NCBI GenBank assembly: GCA_902493515.1
Contig: CABUPE010000021.1
Coordinates: forward strand, 1 to 41,379
From: an uncultured Collinsella sp.
GTDB taxonomy: Bacteria > Actinomycetota > Coriobacteriia > Coriobacteriales > Coriobacteriaceae
DNA: 41,379 nt
Reading direction: 5' to 3'
The notes beneath the pieces were generated by a model. It was not told the origin of the DNA and did not search any database. It saw only the letters and a program-made list of their open reading frames with translations. The position numbers and the translations under genes are program-made. Below are positions 23,369-31,167 of this stretch, one piece after another; position 1 is the first letter of the stretch, and each line of letters starts with the position of its first letter.

Positions 23369-23502
23369 GCGTAAGACGTCTCTTGTCGTTTGAGTGGAGC
23401 GCCCCGGCGGCGCTGAACAACGCGCCCCGGTGACGTGGCATATGAACTCGGGGCTCTTTGTGCCGCACATCTATGAGAGGAGAAATTCGATGCGTACGTG
23501 CG

Positions 23503-25281
23503 CTACTCCATGTAGCCACCCTGAATGGCGGAAACTGCATGCTCGGTAAAGAACTTGAGCGTGCCGGAGGTGTAACGATTAGCCTTGGGCTTCCAAGCGG
23601 CTCGGCGCTCGGCCAGGACGGCGTCGACCTCGGCCGGCTCCATCTCCTTGCCGGCGATGCCCACGATGGACAGCGAGCGCTCGGGGATGTTGATTCGGAT
23701 CAGGTCGCCTTCCTCGATCAGGGCAATCGGGCCGCCCACGGCAGCCTCGGGCGAAACATGACCGATAGCCGGGCCCTTGGAGGCGCCGGAGAAGCGGCCG
23801 TCAGTGATCAGGGCAATGCTTGCGCCCAGCTCGGGGTCGCTGGCGATAGCCTCGGTGGTGTAGAACATCTCGGGCATGCCGGAGCCCTTGGGGCCCTCAT
23901 AACGAATGATGACGGCATCGCCGGGCTTGATCTCGTGCGTCAGGACGGCGTGGATAGCGTCCTCCTCACAATCGAACGGGCGAGCCTTAAGCGTGGCCCG
24001 GAACATCTCGCGCGGAACAACCGTGTGTTTGACGACGGCACCCTCGGGGGCAAGGTTGCCGTGGAGGATGGCGATAGAGCCGTCGGTACCAAAAGCCTGG
24101 TCAAACGGGCGAATAATGTCTTCGCGCTTGAGGTTCCACTTCTCCAAGTAGCGGCCGCACTTCTCGTAGTAGCCGTTGTTCTTAAGGTCCTCGAGGTTTT
24201 CGCCGAGGGTCTTGCCGGTGACGGTCATAACGTCGAGGTGAAGCATCGACTTGATCTCCTCCATGATGCGCGGCACGCCACCCGCATAGTAGAAGAACTG
24301 CGCCGGCCACTCACCTGCGGGGCGAACGTTGAGCAGGTAGTGGGCGCCACGGTGCAGGCGATCGAAGTCGTCGGCGGACATCTCGATGCCAAACTCGCGG
24401 GCAATCGCGGGGATATGCAGCAGCGAGTTGGTGGAGCCCGAAATGGCACCGTGGACCATAATGAGGTTCTCGAAGGACTCCTTGGTCACGATGTCGCGCG
24501 GGCACAGGTTGTGTTCGGAGAGCCACACGGACTGACGGCCGGCCTCGCGCGCAAACTCACGCAGATCGGAGCTGGTTGCGGGCAGCAGGGCCGTGCCGGG
24601 GAGCATAAGGCCCAGGGCCTCGGCGGTAACCTGCATGGTCGACGCGGTGCCCATAAACGAGCAGGCACCGCAGCTGGGGCATGCGTTGTGCTTGGCAAAC
24701 TCAAGCTCCTCGCGGGAGATCTCGCCGCGCTCGTAGCGGGCAGAAATCGCGCCGAGCTGTTCCAGGGTCAACAAATCGGGACCGGCATCCATGACACCGC
24801 CGGTAACGACGATGGAGGGGATGTTGATGCGGCCCATGGCCATGAGGTTCGCAGGCAGGCCCTTATCGCAGCTGGCGACAAAGACACCGGCGTCGAACGG
24901 GGTGGCCTTGGCATGGATCTCGATCATGTTGGCGATCATGTCGCGGCTGGGCAGCGAGTAGTTGATGCCGTCGTGGCCCTGTGCCTCGCCATCGCAGATA
25001 TCGGTGCAGAAGTAACGGGCACCGTGACCGCCAGCCTCGGCAACGCCAGCACGAACCTCCTCGACCAGCTCAAACAGGCCAGCAGAACCCGGGTGCGAGT
25101 CGCCAAACGTCGACTCGATAATGACCTGTGACTTGTCCAGATCCTCGATCGTCCAGCCGGAGCCCAGACGCAGCGGGTCCATCTCGGGGCTGATGGTGCG
25201 AAACTTGCCGGAACGCGGCTGCAGTTTGGCAACCAGGTCGGCGGCCTCCTGCTGAATCTGTGCTTTGGTCTTCTCGTCCAT
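23503..25281 (-). CDS. IlvD/Edd-family sugar-acid dehydratase (YjhG-like)
   Basis: The 592-residue iron-sulfur dehydratase carries CDGEAQGHDGINYSLPSRD (96 on), ASCDKGLPANLM with Cys138, and NACPSCGACSFMGTASTM (Cys201, 204, 207). The CDG motif and the CDKGLP plus CxSCGxCxFxGTA arrangement resemble YjhG/YagF (D-xylonate dehydratase) and Edd more than biosynthetic IlvD, which lacks the Cys in that first motif. It would convert an aldonate to a 2-keto-3-deoxy acid. Upstream in the same direction is a gntP permease remnant, supporting a sugar-acid role. The exact substrate is unknown. GAGGAG precedes the ATG at 25281. Confidence 0.85.
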   Translation of the reverse strand: MDEKTKAQIQQEAADLVAKLQPRSGKFRTISPEMDPLRLGSGWTIEDLDKSQVIIESTFGDSHPGSAGLFELVEEVRAGVAEAGGHGARYFCTDICDGEAQGHDGINYSLPSRDMIANMIEIHAKATPFDAGVFVASCDKGLPANLMAMGRINIPSIVVTGGVMDAGPDLLTLEQLGAISARYERGEISREELEFAKHNACPSCGACSFMGTASTMQVTAEALGLMLPGTALLPATSSDLREFAREAGRQSVWLSEHNLCPRDIVTKESFENLIMVHGAISGSTNSLLHIPAIAREFGIEMSADDFDRLHRGAHYLLNVRPAGEWPAQFFYYAGGVPRIMEEIKSMLHLDVMTVTGKTLGENLEDLKNNGYYEKCGRYLEKWNLKREDIIRPFDQAFGTDGSIAILHGNLAPEGAVVKHTVVPREMFRATLKARPFDCEEDAIHAVLTHEIKPGDAVIIRYEGPKGSGMPEMFYTTEAIASDPELGASIALITDGRFSGASKGPAIGHVSPEAAVGGPIALIEEGDLIRINIPERSLSIVGIAGKEMEPAEVDAVLAERRAAWKPKANRYTSGTLKFFTEHAVSAIQGGYME

Positions 25282-25389
25282 GATGTTCTCCTCTTTTAGT
25301 TTGAACGGTTGTACCAATCGTTGGTTAATGAATCAGGTGTAAATGGGTACCGAGCGATGCACTCGGCGGAAGATGCTTAGCTACGCGAA

Positions 25390-25611
25390 CTAGGCGAAGA
25401 ACGAAATCACCAGGGCGCAGGCAAGACCCGAAAGGCCGATGAGCGTCTCCATAACGGTCCAGGACTTGAGGGTTGTCTTCTCGTCAATCTCCAGGAACGA
25501 GGAGCACATCCAAAAACCGGCATCGTTGACGTGCGAGAGGGCCGTGGCACCGCCGCAGATAGCACGCATGGCGGCCGAGCACGCAACCAACGACCAGGTC
25601 GTCTGTATCAA
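25390..25611 (-). pseudogene. GntP-family gluconate permease, C-terminal remnant
   Basis: About the last 65 residues of a GntP/GntT transporter remain: AICGGATALSHVNDAGFWM, then EIDEKTTLKSWTVMETLIGL, a last helix and a stop. The LSHVND-GFW motif is typical of the penultimate helix region. Everything upstream is gone: the frame is joined near 25575-25590 to the 3' part of a gntR gene on the other strand. It lies 108 bp upstream of the dehydratase, so the intact locus was probably gntP then dehydratase. Confidence 0.8.
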
Positions 25612-25930
25612 AGAGCTCTGCGACGAATCCGAGCGCCTGGCCGAGGCCGGTGAGGATTACTCCGCCGCCGACACCGCGTTCCACAATGCCATTGCCGAGA
25701 GCTCCGGAAACCTCGTCGTTCCCCGCCTGATGGGCGTGCTCAAGGCATCCGTCCCCCTCTTTATCGACGTGACCGGCAAAAAGCTCGTCGAGGAAACTAT
25801 CCGCACGCACCGCGATGTGGCCGACGCCATCGCCTCGCGCAATCCCACCGCCGCGCACGACGCGATGTATCTGCACCTGGTGTATAACCGCAACATGATT
25901 GCGGAGGGAGCAGAAGCAAAAGGCATTTAG
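25575..25930 (+). pseudogene. GntR/FCD regulator, C-terminal remnant
   Basis: From about 25590 the plus strand encodes the second half of an FCD ligand domain: CIKELCDESERLAEAGEDYS, then AADTAFHNAIAESSGN, RTHRDVADAIASRN and AHDAMYLHLVYN. The winged-helix DNA-binding half is missing. A normal terminator still follows. It meets the gntP remnant head to head, so one deletion removed the N-terminal parts of both divergent genes and their shared promoter. Without a DNA-binding domain it cannot regulate in the usual way. Confidence 0.8.
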
Positions 25931-25964
25931 GGCCCGACAATAATCTTTCTTTGGCAAAACGCAG

Positions 25965-26003
25965 GCGGCGGCTGCCCAACACACAGGGCAGCCGCCGCTT
26001 TTT
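25965..26003 (+). terminator. terminator of the gntR remnant
   Basis: A 13-bp GC stem (25965-25977 with 25986-25998, loop AACACACA) is followed by TTTTT. It points the same way as the truncated regulator. Confidence 0.85.
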
Positions 26004-26029
26004 GCAATCGATTGGTGCAAAGGGGTTGA

Positions 26030-27979
26030 CTAGAGCTCGCAGGCAACCTTATAGCCATCGCCGATGGCATCGCGGATGTTGCCACACTTCTGGGCATCGC
26101 CCAGCACGTGGACAGCAATGCCAGCTGCAACCAGGTCGTCGGCCAGCTTGGTATTGGGACGATAGCCCATGGCAAGCACCAGCGTATCGGCATCGGCGAT
26201 GGTGCGGACCTCGCCGTCCTTCTCGTAGCTGATGGCATCCTCGGTAATCTCGGTCACCTTGGCCTCGGTCAGCACGTGGACGCCCTTTGAGAGCATGCGC
26301 GTGATGAGCACCGCGCGACCGGCACCACCCTCGTTGGCGGCGAGCGTCTTGGTCATCTCGATGACGGTGACATCGCGGTTGGCCGGCGACAGGTCATTGA
26401 CCAGCGGGGCCAGGTAATCGGCCGTCTCGCAGCCGACGGTGCCGCCGCCGACGATGACGATCTTCTTGCCCGGGAAAGCCTTGCCGCCCAGCAGGTCGTC
26501 AGCTGTCATAACCTGCTTAAAGCCCTGCATGAAGGCCGGAGCGATGGGCTCGGCGCCATAAGCCAGGACAACCTCGTAGCCGGCGTAGTCACGCTGAATG
26601 TCCTCGGCAGTAAGCTCGGTGCCAAATACGCACTTCACGCCCGCCTCGGCAAGACGACGATACTGGTACTTGATCACGCGGGTGAGCTCCTGCTTTGCCG
26701 GCGGAACGGCTGCGATGCGCATCTCGCCGCCCGGCTCATCCTGCTTGTCCACGAGCACCACGTTGTGGCCGCGCTTGGCGGCAATGAACGCCGCCTCCAT
26801 GCCCGCAGGACCAGCGCCCACAACCAGTACGTTCTTGGCCTCGGCGGCAGGCTCGTAACCGGCCTCGTCGCGCTCAACATCGGGGTTGACGGTGCAGGAG
26901 ATGCGCTTGCCGAACATGATGCCGTTCAGGCAGCGCAGGCAGCCAATGCAGGGGCGGATATCGTCGGCGTTGCCGGCAGCGGCCTTATTGCAGAACTCGG
27001 CATCGCACAGATTGGCGCGGCCCATCATGCAGATGTCGGCAGCGCCGTCCTCGATCAGCTCCTCGGCGATCCAGGCCTCGTTAATGCGACCGACGGTGGC
27101 GACGGGAATGTTGACGTGTTTTTTGATCTCGCGCGAGCAGGCGGCATGCGAGGCCTGCTGCGTGCCGGCAGCGGGAATGGCGGAGCCGCGCTTGATGGTG
27201 GTGCCGCCCGACACATGAATCATGTCGACACCGGCCTTCTCCAGGCGACGCGAGACGTAGATCATGTCGTTGAGGGTCAGGCCGCCATCGGTGTACTCAT
27301 CGCCCGAAATGCGGACGTCGATGATAAAGTCCTTGCCGCAGCGCTCACGAATCTCGGCGATGACCTCGAGCAAGAAGCGCATACGGGCGTCGAGCGAGCC
27401 ACCATACTCGTCGGTACGCTTGTTGTAGAGCGGAGTCAAAAAGCCGCCGAGCATGCCGTGGGCGTGTGCCGCATGGACTTCAACGCCATCGACGCCAGCC
27501 TTCTGCATACGCACGGCAGCGTCGCCAAACTGATGCGTGAGCTCGTGAATCTCGTCGACCGTGATGGGGCGCGGTGCCTCGCGGGCGTAAGACGGGCCCA
27601 CAAAGGACGGAGCGATCAGGCGAGGCGTGCCCGGAATGTTAAAGGCCATGTAGGCGGGGTGGAAGAGCTGCGGCATGATCTTGCAGCCATACTCGTGGAC
27701 GGCCGTGGCGAGCTTTTCCCAGCCGGGGATAAACGTGTCGTCGTAGCAGCACATGTCACCCGGCAGATAGGTATAGGTGGGCTCGACCGTCACGACCTCG
27801 GTGATGATCAGGCCAACGCCGCCCTTGGCACGGGCACGGTAATGATCGACCAAGTCGTCGGTCACATAGCCATGATCGGCCAGGTTCGTGGACACCGGCG
27901 GCATAAAGACGCGGTTCTTGACCTCGGTCGTACCGACCTTGATCGGGCTAAAGAGCATCGGGTAGGCGGATGACTCCAT
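26030..27979 (-). CDS. OYE-type FMN/FAD/4Fe-4S oxidoreductase
   Basis: The 649-residue protein follows the plan of 2,4-dienoyl-CoA reductase, enoate reductase and trimethylamine dehydrogenase. An N-terminal old-yellow-enzyme TIM barrel (about 5-330: FSPIKVGTTEVKNRVFMPP, VDGVEVHAAHAHGMLGGFL) comes first. A 4Fe-4S motif in CIGCLRCLNGI with a later Cys (SCTVNP) comes next. Then an FAD-binding Rossmann fold (VLVVGAGPAGMEAA) and an NAD(P)H fold (IVIVGGGTVGCETA) follow. It would reduce an activated C=C bond of a carboxylic acid or CoA ester, or a similar substrate; the BaiCD/BaiH bile-acid enzymes share this plan, but sequence alone does not show that. The ATG at 27979 has AAAGGAAG upstream. It is monocistronic. 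Confidence 0.88.
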   Translation of the reverse strand: MESSAYPMLFSPIKVGTTEVKNRVFMPPVSTNLADHGYVTDDLVDHYRARAKGGVGLIITEVVTVEPTYTYLPGDMCCYDDTFIPGWEKLATAVHEYGCKIMPQLFHPAYMAFNIPGTPRLIAPSFVGPSYAREAPRPITVDEIHELTHQFGDAAVRMQKAGVDGVEVHAAHAHGMLGGFLTPLYNKRTDEYGGSLDARMRFLLEVIAEIRERCGKDFIIDVRISGDEYTDGGLTLNDMIYVSRRLEKAGVDMIHVSGGTTIKRGSAIPAAGTQQASHAACSREIKKHVNIPVATVGRINEAWIAEELIEDGAADICMMGRANLCDAEFCNKAAAGNADDIRPCIGCLRCLNGIMFGKRISCTVNPDVERDEAGYEPAAEAKNVLVVGAGPAGMEAAFIAAKRGHNVVLVDKQDEPGGEMRIAAVPPAKQELTRVIKYQYRRLAEAGVKCVFGTELTAEDIQRDYAGYEVVLAYGAEPIAPAFMQGFKQVMTADDLLGGKAFPGKKIVIVGGGTVGCETADYLAPLVNDLSPANRDVTVIEMTKTLAANEGGAGRAVLITRMLSKGVHVLTEAKVTEITEDAISYEKDGEVRTIADADTLVLAMGYRPNTKLADDLVAAGIAVHVLGDAQKCGNIRDAIGDGYKVACEL

Positions 27980-28097
27980 ACAGGCTTCCTTTCGTTTAAG
28001 CCGCTCGGCGGCAGTTGCTAACGTACCTATCGTATCAGTATCCGCCGCATTCGCACTCGCTCGCACTCCCCACCTTCAATCCCGACCCTCACAAAAA

Positions 28098-28164
28098 AGT
28101 TGCGGTGGAATACGGAGTAGATAAGGCCTTTGACAGCCAAAACAGTCCGTATTTCACCGCAACT
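28098..28164 (-). repeat. dispersed hairpin element, copy A, acting as terminator
   Basis: AGTTGCGGTGGAATACGGA (28098-28116) pairs with TCCGTATTTCACCGCAACT (28146-28164) with one mismatch across a 29-base loop. On the minus strand it is followed directly by TTTTTT, giving a functional terminator for the gene ending at 28180. Copy B is at 15748-15814. The stretch 27980-28097 otherwise contains only the presumed promoter of the OYE gene. Confidence 0.8.
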
Positions 28165-28179
28165 GATGGATGGGACGGG

Positions 28180-29397
28180 TTAGAGGCCCAGGTAGTTAGT
28201 CATGCCTTCGACGGCAAGCTTGGCGCCGGCTACAGCATGGACCACCGTGAGCGGGCCGTTGACCACGTCGCCGGCGGCAAAGACGCCAGGCACCGTGGTC
28301 ATGCCCTGCTCGTCGACCGACAGCAGGCCACGATGGTCGGTCTCCAGGCCACCCGTCGTAAGCACGAGCTTGTCCTTGGGCACCTGTGAGGCCGCGATGA
28401 CCACCGTGTCGGCGGCAGCATGATCGAGCTCATCCTCGTAGCCCACCACGTTATCGTCCTCATCGAAGATAGCCGTCTCGAAGACCGGGCCGTTATCGTC
28501 GATGGCGCAGATGGCTTTGCCGCACACGATTTCGGCACCGTCAAGCTCGGTCAGCTCGACCTCGTCATCGATGGCCGAGATATGGCGCGATCGGGCATAC
28601 ACGGTAACCTTGCGCGCGCCCGTGCGCAGGGCCGTACGGGCAACATCCATGGCTACGTTGCCGGCGCCGATAACCGCCACGTTCTGACCGATCGCCACGC
28701 TCGTGGGATCGACTAGGTAATCGATACCAAACAGCACGTTGCCACGCGACTCGCCGGGAATACCCAGCTTGCGGGCGCGCCAGGTACCGGTACCCACAAA
28801 GACCGCATCGTAGCCGTCGCGCAGCAGGTCGTCGATATGCAGCGCGCCACCGATGGTGGTCGAGGGACGGACGCGCACGCCAAGCGAGCACATCACGTAA
28901 CGGTACTTTTGCACGAGAGCACAGGGCAGGCGAAACTCGGGGATGCCGTACTCCAGCACGCCGCCGATCTCGGGGCGCTGCTCAAACACCGTGACGGCAC
29001 AGCCCAGCTGGGCCATCTTAATGGCCACGGTAATGCCGGCAGGACCGGAACCGACCACGGCAACCTGCTTGCCGCACGACGGCGCGGGCTTCCACTCCTT
29101 GCGGTCCAAATATGCAGTCGAGATATAGTTCTCGATACTCGAAAAATGCACCGGTGTGCCCTTGCGGCCCTGGATGCACGCGCCCTCGCACTGGCCCGAA
29201 TGGTTGCACACCATAGAGCAGACCGCACTCATCGGGTTATTCTGGAACAGCAGCTCGCCCGCCTCTTGCAGACGGCGCTGCTTAAAGAGGTCGATAACCT
29301 GCGGAATGGGCGTCTGCACCGGACAGCCCTTGATTTGACAGAACGCCTTTTTGCAGCCCAGACAACGATTTGCTTCCTCAACGATGTGGATAGCCAC
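28180..29397 (-). CDS. GltD-like NAD(P)H/FAD iron-sulfur oxidoreductase
   Basis: The 405-residue protein resembles the glutamate synthase small subunit and NfnB-like family. The N-terminal cysteine domain has RCLGCKKAFCQIKGCPV and CSMVCNHSGQCEGAC, eight Cys that usually hold two 4Fe-4S clusters. FAD (VAVVGSGPAGITVA) and NAD(P)H (VAVIGAGNVAMDVA) folds follow. A partner glutamate synthase or Nfn subunit is not adjacent, so the electron acceptor is unknown. The start is GTG at 29397 with AGAGGGGA upstream. It ends at the copy A hairpin. It points the same way as the OYE-type gene but has its own terminator. Confidence 0.87.
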   Translation of the reverse strand: MAIHIVEEANRCLGCKKAFCQIKGCPVQTPIPQVIDLFKQRRLQEAGELLFQNNPMSAVCSMVCNHSGQCEGACIQGRKGTPVHFSSIENYISTAYLDRKEWKPAPSCGKQVAVVGSGPAGITVAIKMAQLGCAVTVFEQRPEIGGVLEYGIPEFRLPCALVQKYRYVMCSLGVRVRPSTTIGGALHIDDLLRDGYDAVFVGTGTWRARKLGIPGESRGNVLFGIDYLVDPTSVAIGQNVAVIGAGNVAMDVARTALRTGARKVTVYARSRHISAIDDEVELTELDGAEIVCGKAICAIDDNGPVFETAIFDEDDNVVGYEDELDHAAADTVVIAASQVPKDKLVLTTGGLETDHRGLLSVDEQGMTTVPGVFAAGDVVNGPLTVVHAVAGAKLAVEGMTNYLGL

Positions 29398-29572
29398 GCA
29401 ATTCCCCTCTATTGACCTGGACGAAATCGGCTTCTTAAACCAATTTGCCCGAATTTATAACCATAGATACGTCAACAGTGCGGAAAAGGGCACCGAAAAG
29501 CATCTCACAAACGCGCAGTAGCAACCCTTCCCTCGCACAGAACCACTGTGCAGCCCCGTCATCGAGATCAAA

Positions 29573-29602
29573 AGATTCGCCGCCCCTACGAATGGCGAAT
29601 CT
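29573..29602 (-). terminator. terminator of the uxa operon
   Basis: AGATTCGCC (29573-29581) pairs with GGCGAATCT (29594-29602); on the minus strand TTTTG follows. It lies directly after the uxaA stop. The stretch 29398-29572 between it and the GltD-like gene start holds no gene and should contain that gene's promoter. Confidence 0.8.
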
Positions 29603-29604
29603 CT

Positions 29605-31089
29605 CTACAGGCAGACGCCGTCTTTCCAGATACTGATCTCGTGGCAACCGCGGCGCTCGGCACTCGTTAGCTTACCGCTCGCTGTATCCAGTACCAGCTG
29701 ATATAGGCCTCCGGCGGCCTCATCGAGCGTGCACTCGCCCGTAGCCACCACGCCGGCGTTAAAGTCCATCCAGTTGGCCTTGTGGTCGCACAGACGCTGA
29801 TTGGTGAACACCTTGAGGGTGGGCGTCGGTGCACCAAACGGCGTGCCGCGTCCAGTCGAGAACAGAATCACGTGGCAGCCAGCAGCCGTCAACGCCGTGG
29901 TGGATACCATGTCGTTGCCCGGGCCGCACAGCATGTTCAGGCCATGCTTGGTGACCTGACCGGCATACGGCAGCACGTCGACGATGGGTGCAGAGCCGCC
30001 CTTCTGCACGCAGCCGCAACTCTTGTCCTCGAGCGTGGTGATGCCACCGTCCTTGTTACCGGGACTCGGGTTCTCGTAGACCACCTCGCCATGGCTAATA
30101 AAGTAATCCTTAAAACCGTTAAGCATATCAGAGGCGGCGTCAAAGACCTGCTCGTTCTCGCAGCGATCGAGCAGGATGCTCTCCGCGCCAAACATCTCGG
30201 GCACTTCGGTGAGCACCGACGTGCCGCCACGGGCGACGACCATATCGCTCACGCGACCGATCGTGGGGTTGGCGGTAATGCCCGAAAGACCGTCAGAGCC
30301 GCCGCACTTAAGACCAATAACCAGCTCGGAGGCCGGAATGGGCTCACGCTTGGCCTGCTTGGCCAAGTCAGCCAGCTCGGACAGAATCTTGTGGCCCTCG
30401 ATCTGCTCGTCGGCTACATCCTGGCAGGTGAGAAAACGAACGCGCTCGTGATCGAAGTCACCGAGCTCGTCGAGCACCTGCTGATGCGTGCAGTTCTCGC
30501 AACCGAGCGACAAGAACAGCACGCCCGCGGCGTTTGCGTGACGTGACAGCGCCACCAGCAGACGACGGGTCTGGGCATGGTCGGCGCCGGTCTGTGAGCA
30601 ACCGAACGGATGCGGGAAGTAATAGACGCCCTCCAACGAGTCCTCGACCAGGTCCTGAGCCTGCTCGCACATGGCACGAGCGACTTCGTTGACGCAACCG
30701 ACGGTGGGAATGATCCAAAGCTCATTGCGCGTGGCGGCACGACCGTCGGCACGGCGGAAGCCCATAAAGGTCTCGGCCTCGACCGGCTCAACGACCGGAT
30801 GTGTCGGATTGTAGGCGTACTCGATCTCACCCGAGAGGTTGGTCTTCACGTTGTGCGTGTGCAGCCACTGGCCGGGCTGAATGCCCTTCGTCACGTGGCC
30901 GATGGGAAGACCGTACTTGATGACATCCTCACCGGCTGCAATGGCGCGCACGGCCATCTTGTGACCCTGCGGGATATCCTCCGCGGCAACGACCTCGCCC
31001 ACGCCGGGAACCTCGACGGCAGCACCCTTGGCGAGCGGCGACAGCGCAACGATGACGTTGTCGGCCGGATTGATCTGGATAGTGTTCAT
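29605..31089 (-). CDS. uxaA: altronate dehydratase
   Basis: UxaA dehydrates D-altronate to KDG, the third step of galacturonate breakdown. The 494-residue protein has an N-terminal SAF domain (about 1-75: GQWLHTHNVKTNL) followed by the catalytic D-galactarate/altronate dehydratase part, with THQQVLDELGDF, LKCGGSDGLSG and ALTAAGCHVILFSTGRGTPF. Several Cys (GCENCTH, KSCGCVQKGG) fit its iron requirement. It is last in the minus-strand operon uxaC-transporter-uxaB-uxaA. The ATG at 31089 has a modest ribosome site (TTAGGACTC). Confidence 0.95.
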   Translation of the reverse strand: MNTIQINPADNVIVALSPLAKGAAVEVPGVGEVVAAEDIPQGHKMAVRAIAAGEDVIKYGLPIGHVTKGIQPGQWLHTHNVKTNLSGEIEYAYNPTHPVVEPVEAETFMGFRRADGRAATRNELWIIPTVGCVNEVARAMCEQAQDLVEDSLEGVYYFPHPFGCSQTGADHAQTRRLLVALSRHANAAGVLFLSLGCENCTHQQVLDELGDFDHERVRFLTCQDVADEQIEGHKILSELADLAKQAKREPIPASELVIGLKCGGSDGLSGITANPTIGRVSDMVVARGGTSVLTEVPEMFGAESILLDRCENEQVFDAASDMLNGFKDYFISHGEVVYENPSPGNKDGGITTLEDKSCGCVQKGGSAPIVDVLPYAGQVTKHGLNMLCGPGNDMVSTTALTAAGCHVILFSTGRGTPFGAPTPTLKVFTNQRLCDHKANWMDFNAGVVATGECTLDEAAGGLYQLVLDTASGKLTSAERRGCHEISIWKDGVCL

Positions 31090-31131
31090 TACAAAGAGTC
31101 CTAACCCTACAGGTTGAGCAGAAGTCGAGTG

Positions 31132-31157
31132 ACGCCCGCCAGTTACCCGGCGGGCGT
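31132..31157. other. intercistronic hairpin between uxaB and uxaA
   Basis: ACGCCCGCC (31132-31140) pairs with GGCGGGCGT (31149-31157). No T-tract follows on the minus strand. A processing or stability element within the operon is likely. Confidence 0.6.
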
Positions 31158-31167
31158 ACAGAAGGAT

